A stretch of DNA of 64,000 bases from Apis mellifera (Eukaryota; Arthropoda; Insecta; Hymenoptera; Apidae): the NCBI RefSeq assembly GCF_003254395.2, contig NC_037640.1, positions 9,654,289 to 9,718,288 on the forward strand. Direction: 5' to 3'. Below, in pieces: positions 38,544 through 50,299 of the stretch. The notes under the pieces were generated by a model that did not search any database, was not told where the DNA came from, and was given only the letters and a program-made list of their open reading frames with translations. Position numbers and translations under genes: made by a program. How positions within the stretch are numbered: position 1 is the stretch's first letter; every line of letters starts with the position of its first letter.

Positions 38544-40864
38544 ATCCTAATAATTTACCTATTTTTGATCAACTTTAAGATCAAAAAACTCCTTCGACGA
38601 ATGAAAAAAAATCATCCTATTATACCCTATTGCAAATCGCATAAATATCCACGTACGATATCAATTAAAAAAAAAAAAAAAAAAAAAAGAAAGATGTCTG
38701 ACGCCACGCAACAATGATCGATTGAAGGTTCGACGAAGATATTCGAAATGGGTACAGGTTTAAAAATCAGCGAGAATCACTCTCGCCACGATCACGGCAA
38801 ATAAAAATCAACGAGCGAGTCGGCCGCCTCGCTTACTTAACAAACCGGAACAAAGTTAAACGATAATTTCGCGATTCGTGGATCCGTCACGTCGCGTGCG
38901 ATCATTCGAACTGTGACGTGCGATCATCGAAATCTTTGAAACGACATTTCCAAAATCAATCTTCAAATCAATCAGTCGGCGATCGTCGCCAATTCGGAAT
39001 GTTCGCAATAATTGATATCAAATTGAACACAAGATATCGTTTTTTTTTTTTTTTTCTTTAAGGATCAGTCGAAGAGACTCGATTTTTAACTTCGAATCTT
39101 AATAATATTTGCGAAATTCTCGAAACTCTGGAAAAGCGTTAAAATCGCTTATTTCTCTCCCTCTCTTTTTTATCTTTCTAAGAAAAATCTATTTTGTCAA
39201 GAATTAAAATTCTTTGATTCTCAAATTACGTAATTATATTACAAATAACGGTAAATATTTCGGTTTTTTTATAAAAAAAATTTTATGGAATCATTATTAA
39301 TTAAATAGGCATATTCATTTTTTATCTGAATTTTTCAAGAGTTTCAAATCGCAAAAAAAAAAAAAGATTTGAAGATTCGAAGTTCCGAGCTACTCTTCCC
39401 AATTTTTTTTCTCCCCCCTTTCTCTCAATTTGAACACGCGTTAATGATACGAATCAATTATCCAATTTATTATTTGATTATTTCTATGCATCCATATTTT
39501 ATTGCTTACGATTCTTGATAATAGATCTCTTTGATAATATTTTTTATTGTTTGTACAATTGAAAATCTGTGGGACAAAAGTTCGCAGACAACAATAAAAA
39601 GCGCAATTCTCTTCTAATTATTACTTTCTTCCGCATATATAGCTCTCTTCGTCCTTTCTCCATCGTTTTTCACGTACACGTACAAATATTTCTTCCTTCT
39701 TCATCGATAATTAGGTCTGGTACGATGATTATCACGATGCAACGAAACGATCGAATACGTTCCTTCGTCATACTTTTTTTTTTTTTTTTTTTTTTTGATC
39801 GTTTACGACGTTTACAATAACAATTTGATATCTTGCACAACTGACGAATATCGATTATAATTCGTTAATCCTTTAATGTTTTGTTATCCTGATGCACGAT
39901 TTACCGACTACCCTCTGCAACGCGATATGATTTTAACCGTTTCACTTTATGTCCATTATTTCCTTTCTCTTTTCTTATATTATATATATATATACGTATA
40001 TACATGTAAAGTTCAAAGAGGATCGTACGTTATTAATATAATGGATCGATAGTTTAACAATTATGTTTATTTGATTCGATTAAAAGAGTGTCTAAGATTA
40101 ATTTTAATCGTTCGAAGATCGTAAAAATCGTGTAAAGTTGGGTAGGGGGGGTGTCACAGAGGGTGGCGAAAGAACAGAGGAAATTGCCTTATGAAATATC
40201 GAGCAAATCTAACATTTGCAAATCTCTATATTTTTTTTTTTTTTTTTTTTTTATTATTCTCCGATAATAATAATCTGTGAATACTGTGAGATATCTCGCC
40301 CCGTGAACACGATTATATTTCGTGTTTTAACAATTACGATATTTCATTTGAGTGATATTTATTAAATTTATTAAGCGTTTCACTTGTATATACGTGCACG
40401 TGATCTTCATCTATGATGATGAAACGACGCCATTTTTGTGTGGATGGTGCCAACTTTAATAATAAAATGATTTTTCATTCGTGAATAATATTATTTGTTT
40501 AATATAATGATTAATAAAATATTGTATAAAATTGATTCATTAAATGACATTTACTTCATTGATAAAATAACGATAATTTTCTTTCCACTATATATTGTAC
40601 CATTTTTTTTTTTTTTTTTTCGTTCGATATGCGATTCTAAGTATTCCTATACCTATTATCAAAATTGTAAGATTAATTGTAAATTTAATAATAAGATAAA
40701 TTGTAAATTTCTCTATAAAATTGCGTGATCAATCATTTAACTGACAAAATATTATCATTGCAATGAAAAACAATATCTAATATTTATGGTCCAACAAAGA
40801 ACATAACCTAACTAAATTAACCTTCAACTGGTGACAAATCGCTAATGGAATATTTAGAAAAGCC

Positions 40865-40904
<40 letters not shown>

Positions 40905-40914
40905 TTGTTTATTA
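40865..40914. repeat. (TAT)n microsatellite
   Basis: About 16 uninterrupted TAT units. Confidence 0.92.
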
Positions 40915-41284
40915 TATTATTCAATAGCTTGAAATATCAGGATTTTCGATAAATCCTTGAAAAATTGAACATTCTAAAATAAAAAAAAAAAAAAAATAAT
41001 TCGGTTCTCGTAACAGTTCTCGTATAAATGATGCAGTCACAAAAATTTGTTCCTGCACAATTAATGCTCGGTATGTACAAATAAATGTTCGGATGAAAAA
41101 AAAATTGGACGTTGAATGAACCCACGATCATCCTTCAAACCTTCACCAGTGAAAGGTTAATCGAATTATATATTTCCCGTATATAATAATCTTCGATCTC
41201 TAACAAAATGATCTACTACACTTAACCAACGAAATATTACAAGCACAAAGGGAAACGATATACTATTTAAATCTAAACGAAGGA

Positions 41285-41790
41285 AATTTAAATTTAATTC
41301 ACAAAATTCATCGTTCTCATCGACGGAATTTCAAACTGGCCGCGTTGGCACGCGAAATGGCGCACGGATTGCTCGACAAAATGGCGTCGTGTCCGCCAAA
41401 CGAAAGGAACCGTTGTACATTGAGAGGCAGTTACGAGTGAAATGAACAGGCGTTTCGTTCTAATTTCGCGTCTCTGCCATTTTCGACGGGTGCAAGTGTG
41501 TATGTATGTGTGTGTGTATGTGTATGTTTCTTTATATGTGTGTGTATGTGTCTCGATTAAAAAATTCACGCGATACTCGCGACACGCTCTCGACAGTGGC
41601 ACGCGCGCAGTCGCTGGAAAACGACGAGGATTCGGGACGGCGTGGGCTTTGGAAAAAAAAAAAACAAAAGTTCGCGTTAGTAGGAAATGCAAATGGGATC
41701 GTATCCCCTTGATCCGTATCCGGTTTAAAACAGCCGTCATTTCTCTGCTGTAAAAATATTTTTCGTATTTTCGTTGCGCCAACACCGGGC
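41285..41790. promoter_or_regulatory. CpG-rich block with three YY1/Pho-like motifs
   Basis: A sharp GC-rich block within very A+T-rich DNA. AAATGGCGC at 41355, AAAATGGCG at 41378 and, on the other strand, GAAAATGGCAG at about 41473 resemble the YY1/Pleiohomeotic core AAATGGC. A (TG)n/TATG tract sits at 41495-41550. Long frames on the minus strand (41785-41294) are compositionally odd (Thr/His/Tyr from the TG tract). A promoter or 5' exon is a reasonable inference; no TSS or gene was assigned. Confidence 0.3.
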
Positions 41791-43267
41791 GCGAAAATTA
41801 TTATATAAAAAGAAATTAAAATCCTTCTCGTAAAGTCCTGTGGACCATGGCCGTGTACAATATCTTTTCTTCTTTGTTTTCTTTTTTTTTTCTGCGATAT
41901 ATATATTTTTTTCTTTTTTTTTTTTCTTTTTTTTTTTAGGTGTATGTGGATTTTTATAATGGGAATTGGAATCTGTCAGTTTTTAACGACTTCTGAAAGT
42001 ACGACTTTTGAAATTTGGGAGGAAAACAAGGGATTTTTTGAAAATTGAAAATTGAAAATTATTTTTAAGTATTACATTTGTATACTTAGTTTGGTCCTTT
42101 TTGTTTCGCCATGGAAATCGAAAGAAGTTCTATAAAATTTTATTTTATTTTTCTTCTTTTTTTTCCTTTTCCTTTTTTTTTCTTTTTCTTTTTTCTTTTT
42201 TTTTTCTTTTTTTACAACCTGAGTTGTAATGCAATATTCTATTCTAAACGATCACCACCAAAAATCCATAATACACCTTTCTAATCGAACATACCCGCTT
42301 TAATCTAAAGAAAGAATCTGCGAATTTCGAATTTAAGCTTTTCAATTTAACCCTTTTAAATTTAAAATTCGAATCATCTCTCGAAAATCGTTCTCTGCGA
42401 TAATCCACAAGACGCAACGAGATCTCTATAAAAAAAAAAAAAAGGAACAAAACAAAGCCTAAGAGCGAGTAAAAATAAAGGCATCGAAAGAATAAAAAAA
42501 TCATCGAATCGTTAAAAAGAAAAAAAAAGGGAGAAAAAAATAGAAATGACAAAAAAATACGTTACAAATAGCGAAAATTACTTCTAAAAAAAAAAAAAGA
42601 GAGAGAGGGGGGGAAAAAAAGGAAAAAGAAAAATTAGAAACACACCGCGTGCGAGGGTAACTTTTTGTTACAATGTGTGCAACGGAAAGAAAAGAAAAGG
42701 AAGGGGAGGGAAAAGGGAGAAAATAAAAGATGAAAGGAAAGAAATAGACGGAGGTCGGGAAAAGAGAAGAGAAGAGAAAACGAAAATCTGGAAAGAGAAC
42801 AAAAAGAGAAAAAAAATAATTGCAAAACCAGAGAGAGAGAGAGAGAGAGAGAGAGAAGAAAAGGAAAAGAGAGGAAAAGGAGACACAAGCGACACACGCG
42901 TGGATGTACGCGGATTCCGAACGCATCCTCCAACGACCGCATACGGCGTATACAATATTCAAAAGTGCTTACAAATATATAACATATGTATATATAAATA
43001 TATATACATATATCATGTATTTTATATAGATCGTATAGATCGTTACAAACATGATAAAAGGAAGGTACAGAAAAATGAAGCCGGCCGCGGGGCGGTCTCA
43101 TCATCGATAAAAGTCAACCAAAAAAATATTCTCGTGTGTAAAAATACCGATAATCTTCTCTCCTATCGTTTTTTCTTTTTTTTTTTTTTCTCGCTTTCTC
43201 TTATCTATACCCGAGAATTATCATTCTCTCGTTCTCTCCTTCTCTCACTCTTAAACTATCTTGCTCC

Positions 43268-43271
<4 letters not shown>

Positions 43272-43308
<37 letters not shown>
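43272..43308. repeat. (TA)n microsatellite
   Basis: About 18 TA units. Confidence 0.92.
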
Positions 43309-43311
<3 letters not shown>

Positions 43312-43721
43312 TCAGCTAATTAGCATTCTCTCGCGGTTACTTCGACACCCGTTTTCTCTCTTCATTCAGGTGGTTAAAAAAAATTCAATTTCGCAATTTC
43401 GAATTATGATACGTTGATCACCACGTTGCGAAGAAATATTCTCTTCGATAATTCTATCCGATTCTTTTATTAATTAACCACAGGGGGGGGGGGAAAAGAA
43501 AAGAAAAGAAAAAGAACAAGAAAAAAAGGAAATAATATAGCGAGAAAAATCACAAACATAAATAATATGAGATGCATCGTAGATAATGAAATTAGGGGGA
43601 GAGGAGGGGGAAAAAAATAAACAAAAATAATGAGAAAAGTATTACGAATATTAAAAAGAAAATTTCCAAGGTGATAAATTTTGTGATCACGCTAGATTTG
43701 CTCGTCTCTTTCTCTCTCTTC

Positions 43722-43723
<2 letters not shown>

Positions 43724-43760
<37 letters not shown>
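43724..43760. repeat. (CT)n microsatellite
   Basis: About 18 CT units with one interruption at the start. Confidence 0.92.
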
Positions 43761-43763
<3 letters not shown>

Positions 43764-43830
43764 CTCATCCTTCTCAATACGCCTCCTCCTAACTCAAAAC
43801 GAGCTATCTCGTTTAATAAACCCATACAAT

Positions 43831-44218
43831 TTTATTGAACGACTCTCGGATCGCTTTCTGAAATAAACTGAATAATATATCCCTATAATATTAGTCGATA
43901 TTAGCCGTGAAAATTATTTTCACGTTCTCGCCCCGATACCTCTTCTGTTTAGAGAAGAAAAAAAAAGAAAAAAAAAAAAAAAAAAAAAAAAAAGAAAGAA
44001 AAAAAAATTCCTTCGTCAACAAGAGAATGCATCATCAGCTGATGAACAGGCACGGGGAGGGGAAGGGAGGGGGGAAGGGGAAGGGGAGGGGGATATTACA
44101 CCTCGACAATCAGGACGAACTTACGTGTAGAAACAAATAGATCCGTCGTCGCGCGCAAATTGACGGGTGATCGGCCATGATTTTCGGGGTCGGGGATGGG
44201 GAGAGCACGATGGCGAGA

Positions 44219-44253
<35 letters not shown>

Positions 44254-44348
44254 CCTCTTTCCTTCTTCCGTTTTTTTTTTCTTTTCCCTTTCCTGCTTTT
44301 TCCTCCACTGCTTTCTTTCCTTTCCTTTTTATCTTGCTGCTGCTGCTA

Positions 44349-44396
<48 letters not shown>

Positions 44397-44476
44397 GCTG
44401 CTGATCAAGTTTTTACTCGGCGGGGATGGTAACGGGAGATTTTTCGTTAGCGGGTGTGTTTGGTCGGAAAAGTGTC
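43831..44476 (-). other. Probable Smg6 3' UTR with CAG repeat and poly(A) signal
   Basis: Sequence downstream of the Smg6 stop on the minus strand. The first clear AATAAA on that strand is the complement of 43831-43836, giving a 3' UTR of about 640 nt if used. The stretch contains a CAG repeat (44335-44403), a pyrimidine-rich plus-strand tract at 44253-44330, a TA microsatellite (44217-44253), a GGGGAAGG-rich block at 44053-44093 and an A-run at 43962-43993. Small open frames here are low complexity. The extent is inferred from the signal; no transcript evidence is available. Confidence 0.5.
44335..44403 (-). repeat. CAG trinucleotide repeat in Smg6 3' UTR
   Basis: About 22 CTG-type units on the plus strand, read as CAG in the Smg6 transcript. 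A few units are altered (CTA, TTG and a GGCTG near the end). It starts about 75 nt after the Smg6 stop codon. Plus-strand frames through it give poly-Leu, poly-Ala or poly-Cys and are not genes. Confidence 0.9.
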
Positions 44477-44613
44477 TCAGCCGAGGCCGGCCCATTGCAT
44501 GAAATCGGGTACCTCTCTCACAGGAACATCCCTGGCAAGAGCCTTCACCCTCAGGTTTCTGTCCTCCGTTAGCAGGACGACCTCCCTTCTCAGTCGTCGT
44601 GGCTGACCCTCTT
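44477..44613 (-). CDS. Smg6: Smg6 terminal exon: third catalytic motif and stop
   Basis: Last Smg6 exon, 137 nt: two bases completing a split glutamate codon (G|AA), 44 codons and a TGA at 44477-44479. It contains VVLLTEDRNLRVKALARDV followed by PVREVPDFMQWAGLG and the stop. This corresponds closely to the end of vertebrate SMG6 (LLTDDRNLRVKAL, then PVRDIPAF and a Trp-containing tail). The TED motif keeps the second acid of the vertebrate TDD pair, the third catalytic residue. The protein ends within a residue or two of the vertebrate C-terminus, so it is not truncated. The acceptor CGAACAG lies just above 44613. Exons A-D total 606 nt, giving 201 residues plus stop with no frameshift or internal stop. 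Confidence 0.94.
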
Positions 44614-44696
44614 CTGTTCGAAGAAAAAAAATTTGCCCATCGTTTTATTAATTCCCCGGGGATTTACATTGATTGATTGGGAAAAGAACTTTCTCT

Positions 44697-45189
44697 TTTG
44701 TTCCAAGATGTTTTAATGGTATTGGTATTTTTATGATTATTCATTAAGTATATATGAAATGTGTAATAAGATGGAAAATTGAAAATAAAGAATATTGAAT
44801 TATTGAATATAAAAACACGAAAGAGGAAACAGCGTGATATGTGTATATTCGATATTCAATTAACGAAATCGAGGGGTCACGATTAATCGAATAATTAGTA
44901 ACCGATAAATAATTTCGGTTGAATAAGGACGAGGAGTAAAAAGTCTTTGTTCCAAGATGTTTTAATCGTATTGGTATTTTTATGATTATTAAGTATATAT
45001 GAAATGTGTAATAAGATAGAAAATTGAAAATAAATAATATTGAATTATTGAATATAAAAACGCGAAAGAGGAAACAGCGTGATATGTGTATATTCGATAT
45101 TCAATTAATGAAATCGAGGGGTCACGATTAATCGAATAATTAGTAACCGATAAATAATTTCGGTTGAATAAGGACGAGGAGTAAAAAGT
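44697..45189. repeat. Two-copy tandem duplication, period 249 bp, in the last Smg6 intron
   Basis: Copy 1 covers about 44697-44944 and copy 2 about 44946-45189. Both begin TTTGTTCCAAGATG and end GGACGAGGAGTAAAAAGT. They differ by roughly seven substitutions and a four-base indel (ATTC present only in copy 1), so the duplication is fairly recent. It lies wholly inside the 725-nt intron and does not touch the splice sites. Confidence 0.92.
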
Positions 45190-45338
45190 AAGGAGTGTGG
45201 ACGACGAGGATAACGGTTAAATCCCCGGTCAGATCGGTCAGATGCGGATATTAATCACTATCAAAGCGTCGGAAAACGGTTGAAACGTGTTCAGGATACC
45301 TTCCAAGAGGAATATGCACGATGGCGCGTCGTACGTAC

Positions 45339-45423
45339 CTGCATTCGCTTGATCTTTGTTACCCGCCTTGCAGAGGCTCAAGCACGTAGCAAGTATTCTG
45401 TCATCGTTTCTTGTCAGCCCGTC
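45339..45423 (-). CDS. Smg6: Smg6 PIN-domain exon C: central catalytic aspartates
   Basis: Third visible Smg6 exon, 85 nt, encoding 28 residues plus one base. It contains RNDDRILATCLSLCK, matching the NNDDLILSCCLHYCK block of vertebrate SMG6 as I recall it. The aspartate pair there includes the second metal-binding residue of the PIN active site. The acceptor GTCGCAG lies just above 45423 and the donor GTACGT just below 45339. The pyrimidine tract before this acceptor is poor (ACAGAAACATCTGTAATTCTG), so the exact upstream edge is a little less certain than for the other exons, though phase and homology agree on it. The following intron is 725 nt and carries a 249-bp tandem duplication. Confidence 0.9.
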
Positions 45424-45843
45424 CTGCGACAGAATTACAGATGTTTCTGTTTATTATTTTCATGAAATGACACGCGACCAACCATCGCGGGAATTTCAAT
45501 TGGCGGCGCCTCTGTGCCATCTTACGTTCTTGGATGGGCCTTGATAAACTTGCAGAATTTGCATAACATTGTTGTTGCGTCTTATTTTAGGAAAATTGAG
45601 TTAAGTTGAAACAATGTAAATGTGATAAATATATTTGTGAAATATATAGAAAGTATATCTTAATATTTTCTCTCCTTTTCTTCAGACAGAATTTTCAATT
45701 TTTGGAAATCTTTTTAATTATAATTTCTTTTTCTTTTTTTTTTCGTATTCATTATTCTTTTAAAATAATAATAATTTAATTACAAGATTAATAAATTGAA
45801 GAAAATCTTTTCAAAATCCTTCGTGAAAAAATTCTTATCTTAC

Positions 45844-46064
45844 CTTATCAACATCCTCTTCTACCGTGAATGTACTGGACGTAAGGACAGTTCCTCTCGT
45901 GGTTAAACATCGAATCGCTGGATTTCTGCTTCTTGCAAACGCCAAAGCAGCTTTCGCGCTCTCAGCCACTCTCGCCACATGTTCTGGATCCAAAGTTGCC
46001 CTCGAAGCTGGAGGACAATCTCTGGCGTCTGCACCCCTTGCTAGGCCCTCGAGCTCGTTCAGAA
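45844..46064 (-). CDS. Smg6: Smg6 PIN-domain exon B
   Basis: Second visible Smg6 exon, 221 nt: two bases completing the split valine codon, then 73 codons, ending in phase 0. It begins VLNELEGLARG, the second conserved block of the SMG6 PIN domain (VINELDGLAKG in vertebrates as I recall it). It continues through a helical, alanine- and arginine-rich stretch (HVARVAESAKAALAFARSR) and the segment CLTTRGTVL, equivalent to the conserved ALTSRGNEL region. The acceptor is TTTCAG above 46064 and the donor is GTAAGA below 45844. Codon use is more GC-rich than the flanking introns, as expected for a real exon. The intron to exon A is 1749 nt and the intron to exon C is 420 nt. Confidence 0.93.
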
Positions 46065-47813
46065 CTGAAACAAAAATACATACGTTCGCGTTAAGACTTG
46101 TATTATAATTGAAAATAATTTGATTAATAATTACATTTCGAAGAAAGAAATATTCATTTTAACGAGAGAAATTATTAAATTTTACATTCGTTCGTTTTTT
46201 CGTCCATTTCTCTTTCGCTTCTCCAATTCGAAAAAACATAATTTCATAATGTCGCGACACCAATGTCGACGTTTAATAATATTCAGAATGCAGTTTCGCA
46301 GCGCTGAAAATATAGGAATAATTTTCGAGTGTCTCTGACATTTTGTAATTGGACTGTCGACGAAAATACGTGGCAAAATTCCACGCATTTCTCTGTCCAT
46401 CGTGTTCTAAATAAAACAATTTCTACTTATTTTGTATATAATGAACACGAGACACTTCTTTTCTCTGTTATCACGTTCAATTTACGACCAAATATATTTT
46501 TACCCCGTTGTACGAAAAAAAAAAAAGAAAAAGAACGAAATATTATTAGACGTACGAAAATATAATTTACACGAGATAAATGCTCCGCTTTGAACCAAAT
46601 ACAATTTTCATTGAAACATTTTTCTGACAACTTCAACTTCCCTCATGAGAACAATCCACATTTTAAAATTTTATTTTAACTACGAATAAAAAACTAGATT
46701 AAAATCAAAAAAAATAAAAAAAAGTTATCCAAGAAACTTTGCCCTCCACGAAAAGCACAAATAAATTAATTTCGCCGGGGAAAAATAGAAGTTGGTCTTC
46801 AGCCATTTCGCGAAGAAAAGAAACGCGAAGGGGAAAAGCCTTTCCTCTAGTAGTAGTAGCTCTAATAAATCGTAACCAATGACATTCGACCGCCAAAGAA
46901 TCCACGGTGGATGGAGTAGACATGTTTTTCTGTCTCGAACCATTGCTCGCACAACAACCCCTGCCTCTGTTGATTCGAACTAAACTTCTTCGAAATCCGA
47001 TAATCGAACGAGGACGATAAAGAAAAAACGTCTCCAATAGCAAACGCAATGCGGCCATCCATTCGAGACACTTTCAAGTCGGAAAAGATTCAGTGATATT
47101 TGGTATGCATTGGCTTACCCTCTTGCCTAAACGTAAGGGTAGATTTCGCGGGGAAGATTTACTCGATTCTTCCAATTTGTATTTCAAATTGAGTTGAGAG
47201 TTGGAGAGAAAAAAAGATTACATTATTGCAGATTCGTTCGATATTCGTTTTTCATTTATTTTCGTTTACATCGTAACGTGTGCGTAAAATATAGACAGTA
47301 TATTTTAAAAAATCATGGTACAAGTAGAAAAAGGATTTTTTTAAGATTTTTTTCATCGTAACTCTGCGAAATATTAACCATTTTAAAAAGCAAAATTTAC
47401 GAGAAAAGAAAAATTTGTTAAGGAATGAAAAAAAAATTCGTTTATCAATCTTTTGAAAAATAATTGTGTCTTCATATTCATAATAACAGATTTGCGTGAA
47501 TAAATTATCTAAAACGCTTTCCCTTCATCCTTCTTCACGTTCTCATATTTACATTTTTCTTTGTTCTATTCTTATTCTATTCTTATTCTTTATGAGTTGA
47601 AAATAAATTGTAGTTAACATTCGAATAAAAAAGAAAATTAATTAATTTTGAATTATTTTGTAACTTTTTTTCAATAATACACTTTGAATTTTACGACGAG
47701 TTATGATTGATAAATCTTTCTATTATATGATGTTCGAATAAATATGCCCAAGTGTCGATAATAACGTGTCAAAAATACGATACTTTGTATTGAAAAATTG
47801 TAAATTTACTTAC
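46065..47813 (-). other. Smg6 intron between exons A and B
   Basis: A 1749-nt intron bounded by GT and AG. It is mostly A+T-rich, with A-runs near 46512 and 46707. A moderately GC-rich patch at about 46790-47060 is open on the minus strand for roughly 117 codons starting MAALRLLLETF, and has plus-strand frames too. Exon A to exon B joins the PIN domain without any missing residues, so this frame is not a skipped Smg6 exon, and I see no other support for it. Confidence 0.8.
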
Positions 47814-47976
47814 CTACAAGTGGTACCATAAGCGTGTAAATTGGCTGTGCACCGGAAACCGCCTTCGTGATATTTTGCAATTGCGGCAAGTAGTCGATAA
47901 AGCAATTAGTATCCGGCACCAATTGTCTAGGTCTCACTTCGATTTCCACCGATACTGAAGACTTTTGTAATATTTG
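47814..47976 (-). CDS. Smg6: Smg6 (EST1A) PIN-domain exon A: start of the nuclease domain
   Basis: Smg6 is the endonuclease that cuts mRNAs with premature stop codons in nonsense-mediated decay; its C-terminal PIN domain does the cutting in the cytoplasm. This exon encodes 54 residues plus one base of the next codon. It contains the first PIN strand, LVPDTNCFIDYL, matching the LVPDTNGFID motif I recall for animal SMG6, with the first catalytic aspartate (PDT). It is preceded by the family-typical stretch VEIEVRPRQ. The acceptor is TTTCAG at 47977-47982 and the donor is GTAAGT just below 47814. The split codon G|TT joins exon B to read PLVVLNEL, as in the family. The exon opens in phase 0, so coding sequence continues upstream, but no upstream exon is recognised before the window ends. 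Confidence 0.93.
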
Positions 47977-47982
47977 CTGAAA

Positions 47983-50280
47983 CATATACAAATATCCTAA
48001 TAAATCCTTTTGTACTTTGTCATATTATATTTTTCTTAATTTAAAATTCATTTGAAAAACACACTCATAATTTGTTGAAGAAGAAATTAAAAAAAAAAAA
48101 TTGAAATTCGATTATTTCTTATCTCTCCTTCCTTCATTCCTTGTTCCTTCCTTACGAAGCTCTCTTTTTTACCGATTGATCCCATTTGTTCGAAGATCGA
48201 GAAGGACGCAGAATTGGAACGTGTATTGTCGTCCAATATCTCACATATGCATTGTGCACGATTACAGAAAACAATGTCGAATTGTTACAGCGAAGATTAT
48301 AAACGTAACGAGCTCTTTAATGTTGTTTTTACTTTGTAAAACAGTGATCGATACTCGATAATAAATACATTGTTTGCCCCGATAGATCATCATGAAACAC
48401 ACAATATTTTAAATATGTTTCTTTTTTCTCATCTATGATCAAATTTTTTTACGCACAAAGTAACGTTCAACGATCGATAAAGATCATCCAAAGAGATGTA
48501 TGTCTACAAATCTAACCTGATAACTCTATTGTGCATGCACCAATGTTAGGAAAGAGAAAATAGGAAAATAGAGCGAGATTAATATTTGAAACTTGATTCA
48601 AATATAATTATTATCTAGACAAATTCGTAACTTATTCATTCACTTTATATACTCGCAAAGATATCTCAATGATAATTGCTCGAATAATCTTCATAATCCT
48701 CATGTCATGTTTGCCATTTTTTTTTTGTTGATCGAGACAGAATCAAACGAAAAAAGCGAAAAATTCAACTACGTTTAATTATTGAGTTTAATTGTTTGCA
48801 AAACGTATAATCATCCGAATTGAGGATACATCTTTTGGCGCGAAAGATATATCAGATATATTCAATTCGTTATCCTCTATGATCATTTAAAAATGATCTA
48901 GAAATGTAGGAACGAAAAAATTGAAAATAAATTAACGATTCTAAGGTTGGCCGTAGGAATACTCCATTTTAACAGTTTCACATTTTTAAAGTTAGTAAAT
49001 TCCTAACGAATTGTCGATCCATCGTTTTGTAGATCGTAAAAATCGAAATTATTCACCGCAGCGAGGAATGGCGTCTGCATGACGATGCATAATGAACGAA
49101 CATCGTTGAGAATCGTCTCGCGACGGTGATATTACGGATTCGTAGGTATTTCGAACGGCAGTGAATTCCGGAATGTTGGCTTTCCTCGGGCCCGCAACGG
49201 GTACACGCAATACATGATAATTAGGCGCGGAACTGAATGCCTCATCGAAACGTAAGAGGGGTTACTCCTTCGTTTCGTAATTGTATGACACAATGATACA
49301 ATGGCGAAGTAACGAAATCAAACGAATCGATCGATTTTGTAAAAAAAAAAAAAAAAAAGATTTCAACTAATATTTCAACTAAATAATCTTTTTTAAACTT
49401 ATATAATTTTATTTCTAAAAAGTAATCTCATCGTTATATATTTTAACGAACGAAATAACAAAAATGTTAATAGATATCAATGTAGAAAATCCATATACGA
49501 GAATTTCTCTGTAATTTCATATCAAATATTAAACAATTGAACACATGTACATACGAAATATCGTACTATGAAAAAAGAAATAATAATAATTACTTAACAT
49601 CGCATGGTTTTAAATTAATCTTACCCATTTTACGCTCACACGCGTGCGCACACTTGAGCGGATACTTTTCCAGAAAGAATCATTCGAAAATTCATCCAAA
49701 CCCTCTCTCTCTCTCGTTCTAAAAATTAACCGTATTCTCCCCGTTCGTGAAAGCACGCGGCAACAGGCCGAGGCATAAATACCTGTGTATACACAAAGCT
49801 ACGCGAATCGACACAGCCGCGTTTTACCCCCGTTTAGAGTTATATTCGCGAATTCCTAAACGATCGGCCGCGTACCGTTCTGTCGCCTCCGTCTCCTTCG
49901 TCACTTTTCCTTCGTTCCGCCCGGCCCCGCGCCCCCTCTCCCTCCCTCGAGCACGAGTGGCGCGTGAGAACCCGCCTTGAATCACGCACCGCGGCTCCGA
50001 CGCCCACGCATATTAAGCGTGCCTCCTAGCCACATTGTAAATGTTCCATGCTGACGCGGAAACCTACTCGCGTCACGTTAAGGACAGGTTCACGGCTCGA
50101 GAGAAAGAGAGCTAAAGCCGGAGAGAGAGAGAGAGAGAGAGAGGGAGAAAGAGAGAGAATCGCGTGGAACACCAGACAACTGGCCGGCCGATCGCGCGAA
50201 TTCTACCGGACAACCCGTATGAGAGGCGTTCCGAGAAGTTGGGCGAGTTCGTGTCAGTTAGGCGCGGTGGGCCGTAAGTG
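47983..50280. other. Probable Smg6 intron DNA, no exon recognised
   Basis: Begins with the acceptor region of Smg6 exon A. Mostly A+T-rich. A GC-richer block at 49740-50280 contains a (GA)n tract (50121-50157) and frames open on the plus strand that are Arg-rich and unconvincing. No EST1, 14-3-3-like or tetratricopeptide-like Smg6 segment was found on the minus strand here. Confidence 0.5.
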
Positions 50281-50299
50281 GGATCGATCGATGGATCGA

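Larger units (their letters stand above)
35300..41280. other. Long, very A+T-rich noncoding stretch
   Basis: Dominated by A/T homopolymers, including a 44-base A run (38498-38541), another at 38667-38688, T runs at 39772-39796, 40231-40252 and 40602-40620, and a (TAT)n microsatellite at 40865-40914. Small richer patches at 35580-35700 (ATC/GAT-rich) and 38690-38990 have no credible gene. No exon recognised. Confidence 0.6.
41800..43830. other. Low-complexity, purine/pyrimidine-rich noncoding stretch
   Basis: Pyrimidine tracts at 41865-41938 and 42130-42215, purine tracts at 42510-42640, 42680-42870 and 43488-43530, (GA)n at 42830-42857, (TA)n at 43272-43308 and (CT)n at 43724-43760. The long frames here encode only Phe/Ser/Leu or Lys/Arg/Glu runs. 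It lies just past the likely end of Smg6. Confidence 0.65.

Noticed and set aside
42501..43310. Several overlapping frames of 95-211 codons on both strands
   Set aside because: They consist of Phe/Ser/Leu or Lys/Arg/Glu runs produced by pyrimidine and purine tracts and by (GA)n and (TA)n repeats.
46705..47058. Minus-strand frame of 117 codons inside the Smg6 intron, considered as a missing Smg6 exon
   Set aside because: Exons A and B join exactly as in the family (PLVVLNEL), leaving no gap for another exon.
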